From: Saccoglossus kowalevskii
Taxonomy: Eukaryota; Hemichordata; Enteropneusta; Harrimaniidae
Assembly (NCBI RefSeq): GCF_000003605.2
Contig: NW_003149271.1
Location: 211,901-267,440 of the forward strand
Length of the DNA stretch: 55,540 bases
Reading direction: 5' to 3'
Shown: piece after piece, positions 38,603-50,700 of the stretch
Numbering within the stretch: the stretch's first letter is position 1
Layout of the letters: the number at the start of each line of letters is the position of its first letter
Position numbers and translations under genes: made by a program
The notes under the pieces: model-generated
The model's input: only the letters and a program-made list of their open reading frames with translations
What the model was told of the DNA's origin: nothing
Database searches by the model: none

Positions 38603-40033
38603 TATTTTGAATACTTTTTTACGTAAAAATACACTTAATTGTCGTCAAATGAAATATATATAGTATGTACAGAAATTAGTGTTTAGTTTCATGGTAAATA
38701 TCTGATTAAAATGGTTAATGACGCATTCATATACTAGTATACTAGTACTTCATATACAAGTACTATGTTTCAATTAGTCAAAGTTTCGCCGTTGGTGGCG
38801 CACCCTAAAAGTTTCTCACGCCCCCACCCCACATACATGTCAAGGAATAACTGCATTCAAACACTAAAACAACAACATGCATATTGTTATTCAAATAAAT
38901 AATATCTTATTTATTCTGACATAATTTTTCAATACCACCCCAGTAATTATATACACCCTTACATAAATACACACATATCATCAATTCTTGATTCTAAACA
39001 AAACAGCCGATTTTTTAAAAGTTAAACATCAAAACAATAATTGTGAACAAATAAACCTAGTCATCTGTGTCGTGACAAGTAATGTAACCATGATCGCAGT
39101 GTCATTTATATTGAAATTGAAACTAAACTTGTCTTTGTAAATAAAATGGCTGCGGGTGGATATTCCGAATGTGGTGTTATCTATTTCGCACTATTTTTTT
39201 TAGCGTGATGGATTACTACTATTACGTCACTACCGGTTACAGGGCACATTATGTGAAAATATTTGACCGATATAATCAAATTCGTCATAGCCCCTTATTT
39301 CATAATGAATTACATTAAATTGACTGTTGTTGTTTTTGTTTTTTGTTTTTTTTTAACTTTAAAAATGAAATAAAAATACACCGAAACACAATTTATATAA
39401 AGGCGGCCATAACGAGCATGATATAAAATGAAGCTATCAATCACGAACATTCTATTACATTTTCACTTCAGTTATTCGAACTCCTATTTGGAGTTACAAT
39501 GCCTGTCCCGCGTATACATATGGAACTGAATTGAATGAAACAGTGGGTGGATATATTATAGTGCTTGAGTTTCTGTGCTGAGGATTTTGGGACTCCGTGT
39601 AACTGGTACCGACACAGTGAGTTGGCAGATCTAATTTAGTCACGCGATTCATTACAAATGTAGTTACAAATATGCACCTACCATCAAGTATTCATACTAA
39701 AAATAACGCAAGTAGGTGAAGTGCTGTGTCAGTCATAAGATACTAGTAGTTAGTACGCCATCGCCGACGCGCTTCTGTCATGTTCTCGTTCAAAGCCCGT
39801 GAGTTAGAGGGCAGTCGATCACTGTAGCACTAATTACTAGTAATTTCGACTAAATAGTCCGACGGGCTGTGACGTCATTTGTTTGTCAATTCATCCGGGC
39901 GTAAAACAAAGAAATGCAATCAATACATTTAATGGGCATACATTGTTACGGTAAAGGGATCTGGGTCTCGCCCCGGAAATCGTCTCTAAAAAAATTGAAA
40001 ACCCAGTGGGTAAACTTAGAAGGGCTCCAATAC
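38603..40033. other. Non-coding region
   Basis: AT-rich, with T-rich runs near 39330-39355. No exon or known repeat recognised. Confidence 0.45.
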
Positions 40034-40164
40034 TTAAAGCGGAGGGGCCGTCACCTGCGCATGCGCGGGAATTGAGTCCCAAGTGACGACGATAGACGCT
40101 TGTTTGTAAACAACGACACGCTATGGCCGTTTGCCGTATGCGCAGGTGACGACCCCCGCTTTAA
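40034..40164. mobile_element. TTAA-flanked MITE, family 1, copy 1 (131 bp)
   Basis: TTAAAGCGGAGGGGCCGTCA at the left and TGACGACCCCCGCTTTAA at the right are inverted repeats that continue to CACCTGCGCATGCG / GCGCAGGTG. Internal GGAATTGAGTCCCAAG and GACGCTTGTTTGTAAACA are shared with copy 3. It lies about 0.8 kb past the P450 poly(A) signal. The open frame 39891-40082 crosses its edge and is spurious. Confidence 0.88.
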
Positions 40165-40978
40165 TTCAATGAATTTGCGATGAAATTGAGAACCCAACTA
40201 CAATGATAATTGCCCAACTTTTTTCAGTGGCCGATAGGAAAATTGCAGCCATAAATATACTAAAACTAAACTTAAAACAATTTGTGTAAGTTCATAGTCA
40301 AGCAAAATTCATCCTTGTGAAAATAGGCATAAAACACTGAACCTACGTAGTCATGTTATGTGCCCACTATTAATAAATATAAGGTTAAATATGAGATTGT
40401 TACTATATCGATCGTAAATCCACCCCGGCAATAGGACACTCAGTCCCCTCTTGAATCCCAAAGACAGCGCCTTTACAATTCAAACGTCAAACGCCTTGAA
40501 AGTGAAACAAAGATTTCATAATGCTGCTCTGCCCTACTCTCTCTAGTAGTAGTGAGATATCTACATTCGGGTCTTTAAAATTGAAAGCACGTCTTCGATT
40601 GTTGTATTGCGCGATGTAGCATCTCAGGAGATTTACAATCTGCTTCTAGGGAGATTACCTGAGTAGATCGCGTAGGTAGTTTAGAAGGCATAGAGTAAAG
40701 TACCCATAATGCTTGTGTAATACTGCCTAAGGCATATGTAGTGCTAATATACCCCCGTCGCTAATGACGCGAGATGACAAGTTACTTTGGTTTGTTTCAC
40801 AGAGTGTTACTTCTCACATCTTTAGAAAGAAAATGGCAATTCGTCTCCAAGCAACGTCGTAAGTCACCCTGTGATGATTAATCGCATACCTTGGTACAAA
40901 GTTATCAGTTCTTATTTGGGATACCAGTAATTCTTATTTCTTTTTCTACGAAATATTTAATCGTATAAAAAGATCATG

Positions 40979-40984
40979 TTTATT
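40979..40984 (-). terminator. Poly(A) signal of the P450 gene
   Basis: TTTATT on the plus strand is AATAAA on the minus strand, 155 bp past the P450 stop codon. It is the first canonical signal in that direction and implies a short 3' UTR. Confidence 0.6.
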
Positions 40985-41138
40985 CCATCGGGAGGCTGCT
41001 TTAGTGGCTAATCTTAACTGTACCCATCACAAATCGTCATATTTACATAATATGTACATGTATCGAACATCGCGTGCACCAGCTGAGTTATGCACTCATT
41101 TTGCGACTGACTTTGTCCACCCACTCAGCTCACACGGG

Positions 41139-41722
41139 TTAGCGACTGTGCAAAAGGACTTGAAACGGTTCTGGCTGAAGTACTTTTTGGAGTTCGCCTG
41201 TAGTTGCCGGCATTGCGGCGCCTGAAGGTAGTTCCACGTTGTACTGATGCAACAAGAAGGCACTGAATAAAAATAGCTGCATCATGGCGAACGACTCGCC
41301 TGGACAGCGACGTGGCCCAGCACCAAACGGCTGAAAGTTCATGGAGCTCAACGGAAAGAGGTGATTAGTATCAGGATCAATAAATCGATCCGGCGTGAAC
41401 ACTTCGGCTTCTAAGAATACATCGGGGTCACGCTGCATGGCCCACAGATTTGAAACAATTATCGTGTCTTTTGGTATTGTAAACTGACCAATTTTAGTGG
41501 ACAGCGTGGTCCTGTGCGGCACTGTAAGCGGCAACGGCGGAGAGAGTCGTAAGGTTTCTAAAATCGAAGCCTGTAGATATGGTAACCGTACTCTGTCAGC
41601 AATGGATACTGGGTCATCTCCCAACACATCCTGTAGTTCTTGGTGGACTTTTTCCTGCACGGAAGGGAAGTTCAGCATGTATACCAATGTCCATTTCAGC
41701 ACTGCTGAAGTCGTTGCACAGG
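41139..41722 (-). CDS. P450 coding exon 7 (helices I-L, haem-binding loop, stop)
   Basis: 584 nt from acceptor TTGTACACAG|CC to TAA at 41141-41139. It carries the catalytic core: helix I continuation CATTS, K-helix ETLR, the meander PDRF and the haem loop FGAGPRRCPG, followed by helix L. The full signature FxxGxRxCxG is intact, so a normal haem thiolate is expected. The missing acidic residue of the I-helix lies at the exon 6/7 junction. The protein ends HSR. Confidence 0.97.
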
Positions 41723-44700
41723 CTGTGTACAATACATACAAGGTGGTTATTAGTGGTTAATATGTATGAATGAATGAATAAATGAATAGGATAATCTGAG
41801 TTGTTATGGTGACCATTCTAGTGTTTCTGTCGTGTCTCGCAGAGTTTGCTAAATCGCAACATGATACCGACCGGGCCGAGTAGAATAAGTTGAATGATAT
41901 CAGCAAACCGTTCACGGCATGCGACGTTAGGTGAAACCTGGTCACCGACAAAGCGTTTTTTTATCCTATCTTCTTAACATATGCGCGGAATGGACCAACT
42001 TTCAAAACGCACACGCATTTAAGAATGTAAACGTATTTATTAATTTATGTGGTTGTCTTAATCCTGCTAAATTAACGACATTAATTAAAATGGCGTTAAA
42101 ATAAAAAAGAGTACCGTACCGCCATCAAATAAATCCCAAATAAGAAGCTCTAGATATTCATCACTGATGTTAATATCAGGGATCTCTGCTTGCATCTCCA
42201 TCCTGGCTTTTATCAGAGCATCTGTGACGTCACGTATTCGGTCGTGCTGAAACGTAGATTTGTGCTCCATGAGTTTGCGATGAAAGAAGGCATCACGCGC
42301 GGCCACAGCCAGGCGGAAATCTGTCGTTTTATCCGAATCTGGTAGATGTTTGATGAATGAGAAGTAGTCTAGACAAACAAAAACCAATGATAAATATATT
42401 ATTTGGGGGTAATCCCCACGTGCTCATATGTTCGTCCCCAGCTGTGATGTCAAGTATGTGGTCGTATATCATGGTGTACACTTCGAACAAATTTACGTGT
42501 ATTACATGATCTGAATTTGTTAAATGGGCACGACTTGTGAGGTTGTCTTTTTTTTTTTCATTTGTAATATATCAGATCACATGACGTTAAAGAGCAGTGG
42601 TCGTCGCGCTACGCATGCGCGAGATATGGGTCTCATATAAACACAGATGGCGACTTTGACTGTTGCGCAGATCAACAAGTACAAACTGAGACGTTACCAA
42701 GCTTTAATTAGGTATTTTCAGATGATTGGAATTTGTCGAAGGAGTCACCGGCGGTAATTAGTGTACGTAGAAATTCGTACCCATGATTTCTTCAGCAGAG
42801 CGCATTGGATTGTGGGAAAATCTATAATTATCAATACAGATGTCGCACATGCGCGGTGCGCCGGACACCGTCATTTAAAAAATGATTTATAAGATATAGG
42901 CATACAACTTGAATATCTATTTATGGTACCACTTCCTGATGAAGACCTCGTGAGATCACATGACAAGTTTTATGTGCACGTCATCTTGAATAGTATGTAT
43001 TTTTAACCAGTCGCATCACGGAAAGCAGTCGACGGTTCAATTGCGTAAAAAAAGAGAGAGATGGTTGTCCCGAATACAAATATGCAAAATATAAGTACGT
43101 AGTACGCGCATTGACACTAGCACAATAGTCCAAGGTGAACACTACTAACCAGTTATTTCATAAAATCACTCATTTGCATTTGTATTAGTATTTCTAGAAA
43201 CGTACGCTTGTCTTGTGATGTTGTGATTGTTTCGGAATTTGCGTGACTTTCCAATTCTCGTGAGATCTCCATCTCGTATCAAACTAATTGCAAACCCTTA
43301 TATCATAATTCCTTGTCTTTACTTATGCTAATAATATGCACATATTTCTAAATGGATTTTTGTTCATTTTTCATAAAAATGTGTTAATTTTCCTCAGTAT
43401 TAAAAATGGCGCGAAAAATGTAAAATAAAGAAACCTTTAACCTTTAAGTGTATTATCTATAATCAATGTTTACTTTACTCATTGACACATCACGTACCTT
43501 GAGGGGAATTCTTCCATATATTTTCGTTTATTACGCGTTGATTCTGATAAAGCATCAGGAATTCCTTGTCGTCTCGTTTATAACGCGTACTGAACAGTGC
43601 CGTGCACATAACATTGGTGACGGCAAAGTCGATATCTGGAGCTGGATCAAAACGACGCTCTTCCACGTCCTTCAAGGTCGCTGAGAAAGGTTATATATGA
43701 TGTTAGTGCATTTATCTAAATAATTAAATACCACTATTTCTGCGAAAGTTGATTCAAAACTAAGAGAAAAGTTTTAAAAAATGTATGTATATATATATCT
43801 ATTTCGAATCGTAAATGTGTTTTGGTTAAACAGTACTTGGAAGAAATGCCACCAGATCTTTTCAAGATCAGACTATAGACGGTTCTCCGAAATGCCTTGG
43901 GCATTCCACTCATGCAATTGAATAAATCATAGAGGCAGAAAAGAATGGGCTAGAGGGACTCTCAGCAGTCTGGATTACGTAGTTATAACAGGGGTCGTGT
44001 TTTAGTTGATCTTATGACCTTAAAGGTAAACTATTTCATTAAAATATAACTAGGCTTTGCAGGTCATATGGGTATAGTATAGTTTCTGTATAGTTTGAAA
44101 GAATGGCTATTTTCCCTTGGAGTTTTATTGCAAAAATACATACACGTATGCTATGATTTTGGACTTTGATCGTGAGTCCTAAAAGTCTTGACCCATATCG
44201 GACGAATACTATTCAGTGTCCTTTGATGCCAAGTCGTACCATATTGCGTTTCATCTAAGTGCTCTATCATGCACAATTGTTTAGAAATACTCAAACTTCA
44301 GGAAAATCAATTACAGAGACAGCTCTAAATTTGAAATAATCCCAAAAATATTCCTTTTTATATTATAATGTGATCCTATTAAACTATAAGCTAATCCCCA
44401 TGAAGTACTTGTCACTTCTATTATTTCAGAATTAGAGATAATCCCATGTAAATTGACAAGTAAAATGATATGTGTTTCTTTTGGTTAACATTAATGCCAA
44501 TCGCGAAATAAATAAATAGTCACTTTCAAAGAGAAAAGTTTTCAAATAAATGAAATTCAATTAATTAAGCATTTTATGTTCGACTGAATTTTCATGAAAA
44601 TTGCGAGCGCACTCTGTTGGTATACGCCTAACATCGCGAATCGCGCAAGGAAGTTGTTTTTTTGTTCAGCCTTGATGGCATGTTTTCTGCGATTATTCTA

Positions 44701-47700
44701 TAGTTGCTACAACAGTTCATAACTATATTTTCATTTAAATATTACGCCATACAGTTTAATATGAAAATGTTTGCACTTCAAATGAAGCACAAGGCTTATA
44801 GCTGCTAGCCTATTATAACCCCCAGGCTGCATGGCGCAGCAACCAAAAGCACGCCCTCTGGCGACGGTCAAAACAATTTATTGGTTCCAGTTGATCGGCG
44901 GAGACAACGTAAACAACCGCGTTTAGACCAGTGGATTTAGCCCTGAAACAGGCCGAACCGGGAAGTAAATAGTACATTAACAAGTTTGGTATCAAAAAAT
45001 AGGGAATTGGTTGTAGATTTACCCCCAAAAAAAACCCAAGAGCTGATAACATGGGCAATTTTTTTTACACGGGTAGAAGTAAGGGTTAGTGTTTTTCGTC
45101 CATTTTAGATATTTCTTACATTTATATTTTGTAATTAAAATTACTTACAGCCTACACATTATTTCATTTGTTTTTAAAATATTGTTGCTATACAGTAATA
45201 CATGTCAATGGTAATTAGAAGTTATTGCATGGTTGGATATCTGCGGTAGGTAAAATCAGTGCTAAAAACCAATAAAACTTCAACATGCTCTAAAAAAAAT
45301 TGCCCAACGGTTTAGGTCTTGGGGTTTTTTTTTGGTCATTCTCAATGACCTTAGCTAACGTTTGAAACAAAATTCGCTAATGTACTATTTTATTCCGGGT
45401 CAAACCCTAAATCCACTGGACTAGTTGTCACACGGCAATCTTAACACACAAAACATATTTGATTACCTATAAGTGTCTTTGCTTCATCTTCAATTATTTT
45501 TTCCCATTTCTCGTGGCCTACTATTTTCAGAGCTAAATCGGCGATTTTACGACTGACCCTCCAGTACGGCTCCTCCGCTAATCGTAACCCTTTGTTGCTT
45601 TTTGATGCCAGCTCCTCGTACAACCTGAGTGGGGGTCGACCATTGAAATCCTGTCCCTTCTGCACCATGGCTTCCCGTAGGAGTTCCATGGAATTCAGCA
45701 CCACGGCCTCTTTATCTCCGAACTTCACACTTACAATTTTGCCTGTTCACAAGAAATAATGGAAACATCAGCAATTTATATTTTCTTCCGGAATGGAAAT
45801 TATTACTTCCGTCAAATACTGAGATTGTTCCACAATCAATTCAACGGTATGTTTAATGGTATGTTGCGGTCCCTGTTGTTGTTCAAACGGAAAACAGCTG
45901 AAGTTTTGAAGTATTATGTATTCATCCGAATATGTACACCTCCATGATTGAGAGTGCTCCTTAGAAGGGAGACAGTGCCCCTCACTATGTTTGGGAGTTT
46001 CCCGCATGCTGAGTATACCCCTCCCGTGGATAGCATTGCCCCTTCCATAGGAGTATCAGGGGGAAATCGTTTCCTCTGAGGTTCTCCACACTTGTCAGGG
46101 GGGGAATCTCGTCTCGTCTCTCTATCGCGTCCCCTTGAGGTACGGGATCGGGAAAGTCACTTAAGCTTTACAGTCAAATAAGACACACACAACGAAATAC
46201 TTTTCAACTGTCGTCTTAGTCGATCAGTCGAGCACTCTATAAGACACAGCGCCCTGGGGAAAAGTCCCCAAGACTATCGCAAGGCTGTCCCAAGACTCGT
46301 CCAAGACTGTGCTTAGACTCGCCCCAATAATCTCCAGGACTGGACCACGACTGTCGTGCTGTACTCGCCAAGACCAACTAAAACAACTTTATTCATTTTC
46401 AAAACTCTAACCAATTACAAAGCAGAAAAAAGACTCTAGGGCGTAACCCTCAATCATAAAGCCAATCGCACTAAGTACTGAACACGTCATATCTTTTGAT
46501 TAATCGTTCACTAAATTAATAATTGCGAATACTAACTGTCAAAAATAGTAGTCCGAATAGCGACGGTTATCTCGTAATTAGTTCCAAATCACTGAGCCAA
46601 GTTCCGTCCAGGACCTCGCCTGCCTAAACGATGACAGACATAACACAGCCATTCGCTAATAATCATCTAATTAAGTCGATTAACAGATACGCGAAAACAA
46701 TTTCATCATAGGAGGCATACTTGACTTCCCCCTGAAGAGGCAGTGAGTGAGTGTTAACAGTGCCCTCCCATGCGTGACAGCGCCCACCCAAGCTTGGCAT
46801 GATACCTTCTTACTGGCGACAGTGGTGACAGTGTCACACCTTTTTCTTAACAGTGCCAAACATAGGGTGGACACTTCGAAGCATAGAAGGATGCTCCTCA
46901 CATGTGTAAACGAGCATTCTCTCGCGGTCGCAAGTGCCTCATCCCCTACTTGCCACGCCCTCTCCTTGGCCTCCCTCTCATATCGGCACTGCTCAATCCC
47001 ATGTGTGACAGTGGCAATGCCCCTCCCCCTCCCATGGGTAGCAGCGCCCCGCCCTGTGCTTGACAACGCCCTTATCTTGTAACACGGTGGTGACCTATAT
47101 ATATTTTACATCACGTGAACACGTGTACTTTATTCGCAATAGTGAATGGTAAAGTTCATTGCGTGTCGATGTGTAAATATACTCCCTCTATGGGACGAAC
47201 AAGAACGATCAGATCGACAACTACGGAAATGAAATGTACAATAGTTATTGATCGCATTGCAACGATAATAGTTCTTTAAATCGGTAAACTATATCAACTT
47301 CTATTCCAGTTCATTTCACGGTTGAAATAAGCATGCATTGCACTTCCCAATTCAATTCAAAGGTCGTGCGACGTTAAATAATTTTCTCGTGCAAAAAAAT
47401 GCGGGTAGAGAAAACGCGTTATAAAGTGACGTCACACCACTGTGAATGCAAGAGAATACTTGATTGGTAGAACAGGATACAGTCATGCTGGTGTCATTGC
47501 ATGAACCTTTGTACACACAGAAATTATTGTTCCGCTGAACGTATTATTCAGAATACATTGGACATTTCGCTGCCCGGTATGGGAACGTATCGTTTTTCTC
47601 GTGCTGTTTTTTTTTTTTCAGGAGTAATTTTGATTCACATTATTTTGTATACTAATTGTGCATATGTATTCCAATTGTAATTCACTTTTCCCTAACTAAA

Positions 47701-50700
47701 GGTTGAACCAAAAATATCAACAAAGTCCGCATCAACCTGTGTAGTCACGTGTAAAGGTTGAACCTTGAACCTTGAACCCAGTAATCATTGTTGAATTTTA
47801 TCATAACCTTTGACAGTATTGATTAAAGGGCAACGCATGTAAAGATCACCTGTTTACACGAAATTCGAACACGATATGTCTAAATATTGTTATTTTTTTT
47901 CTCTCATCTAAGCTCGAAATTTACCGATTATATAGTATCGTATAACATTACTGCATAAAATTGTCACAAGCACAGCAAATATTGCATACACGTCGAACCA
48001 TATTTTCATAAATATTACGCATTATATTTACATTATACATTATTAACCACATTAATATGACAACAACATTAAAAGTATACCTGGAAACGGTTAATGATTA
48101 TATAATATAATATAATTTGAGTAGTATATTTACATGCATCGTTGTTCTTATTTCATATTTTATTTTGTCGTACAGCCCGTATATTAGGCACTATTATAAC
48201 TTCCTGCAGGGCCATGGGAGCTGGGAGTTCCATTAGTGAAATTGATGTATTAGATAATAGTACGTGATCTACTGCATTTCAGCTGTATTGCACTGAAGAC
48301 TCGGCTAATGCTACGGCAATATTTGTGATTCTATTTGAGTGAAAGCCTCGCTTGCCTAATGCATTATAATTATACAGATATTATCATACTTACACCGACC
48401 TCGCCTTACCTACGTCATTATGGAATTGGGATTTTTAAGGAGATTCGAGCCTAATTAAAGATTATATATCATGTACATATGAGTTCATAGCATCAGAATA
48501 CCGAAAATGATGAGAATATTTATTCGTATCTCAAAATTGTTCTCGACATTGCATGAACAAGTCGTGTATTATTAGTGATCTGACATTATTGAATCATTTC
48601 AAAAAAAATGACATATAATTTAGTAAGTTTCCAGGGAGAAATTAGTTTCCATTATATACGATGACGGTTATCTCTCACAATGCATTGCTTATATGTGTAG
48701 TAACGTTTTCAGCAGTGCATTCGTTCGATTTTGGCTCGAACTGTCTTAAAGCGGGGGAGTCGTCACCTGCGCATGCGTCAGATGGCCATAGCGTGTCATT
48801 GTTTATAAGCAAGCGTCTACCCATGAGCCTTTGCTTGTTTAGTGTGAGTTGTTATCGTCGCTTGAGACTCAATTCCAGTGCGTGCGCAGGTGACGACCCT
48901 GCCGCTTTAATACATGCTTGACACACGTCAACCTGTTTTACGTGTGTCATTCATTGATAACGCTCTATAATTCACACCCGATATTTCTGCCAGCAAACTC
49001 CAAATTAGAAAACACATTTTGTGTGATGACTTCTTCGTATCGTGGTCGTTGTTGTTATTGTTGTCTTTGTCACTCACCGTATTTCTTACTCATTTCACGT
49101 AACTTTTGATGTGGATCCTTTCCAAGCTGCAACTTATTGCCTATAAACGGCAAGCTGACGGGTCCGTCGGGATACACGTTCGTTGTCATGTCTACCTTGT
49201 CCCCTGTGCAGAAAAATATAATAACAGGTGAAAAATATTCTTAAAAAAAATGGTATTCTGTAGCGGTATAGAGAAAAGTGACAATGGTGCCGGTAATACA
49301 TGCACTATATGCTCTGGACCGATTGGATGATAAAATAGATACGGGATAAGTAGAGAACCCCCGCCCGCTTGTCAGAGTGCTGTTTAATGTTTGCCGTATT
49401 AATGTCATTGTCACTTTCGTGTCAGGTAATTAATGTGAATGTATACAATGCGTGTTTTGTACGTCGCTAGGGACCCATAAAAAACATGACGCAGTTCGAA
49501 TGAAACGCTTGTCAGCGACTCATTTGAAATATTAGTAGTAACTCTTTAAAAATTATTAATAACATGTATATACGTGTGTATAATAAATTGCGACCATAAA
49601 ATATTAATTTGCCATTCGGGAATACATTGTTGGAACATTCCCCATCTCGTTTCTCTTCATGAAATGGTTGCGTAATACATCCCAGGTTCCATTAATTTAC
49701 GCCCTCTTGCGACAAAGCGCATATGTGACGTCACAACGTCCATATTGTTTATTATATTTGAAATGACGAGCAATTATGCAACAAATTAAAACAAAATTGT
49801 ATTTGAACGATATTGTAGCCCACGCGACAAGCGCTTCGTCGCTTATAGCAAAATTCTCGTATTCTCGTATTTTACGCTCGTTGTCAAATAAACTCACTGC
49901 CGTGACCCAAAAACCATTGAGGCTAGTCGTCGCGTGTAAGCAATCGTTTGCTGTGCTTATAAATTATCGATGTATTTGTGAAATTATAATAGTGTTCGTC
50001 GTACCGTGTGATGCTTACAATTAGTAAACTCAAAATACGAGATAAACGGGCATAAGCTGCGTTTTTTGCCAATCGTTTTGAATTTAGAATGTTTCAACAC
50101 TGAGCCAAAATGTTCTGTGAACCAACAAATGATCATACAGCGCGACGTGTTAGTATGTATTTGCTGTGCGCATGCGCAGTCCATCTGCCAGTCTACGAGA
50201 CTGTGGAATGTGGATAAAAAACATCTACACATCGGGGTAAAAACACTCAGATATTTATATGCAATAAGTAAGTGTGAGTGCAAGTAACACGGTGCGTGCA
50301 CGTGCAATTTTGTGATCACGTGTGCTCAAAGAATTTAATGCAGAATATTAGAGACCCGTGATATTTTGAGTGAAGATATCTTCATTAACGAAGGCTCGAA
50401 ACTTTGTCGACCACCGTTTTTATGGAGATTCAAATTTGTTTTACATACGTTGGATATTCAGCTGTATCATAACAAGTCCAACGCCCACACAGCTGAGTCT
50501 AAAAATGTCGAGATAATGGCGTATACTGAAAAAATATAGTCTCGCCAAGAAACGGTTATTTCAACCATATATAAACATGGCTAATAACGAAACGACGTGG
50601 TGATCAGGTATGTACAAATCAAACAAGAAATTTGAATCGCCACGTTGCATTTTAGGATATTTCAACGAACGAGAGCCCTCATCCATGAATTGTAGTCTGC

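Noticed and set aside
39891-40082. 63-codon minus-strand frame with PSALSIG-like sequence
   Set aside because: It runs through the end of a MITE copy, and its sequence is the transposon terminal repeat.
41497-41773. Plus-strand open frames across P450 exon 7
   Set aside because: Antisense shadows of the P450 coding exon.
46680-47082. Overlapping 128- and 111-codon frames on opposite strands in intron 3
   Set aside because: They follow the GC-rich repeat block; no domain is visible and composition explains the lack of stops.
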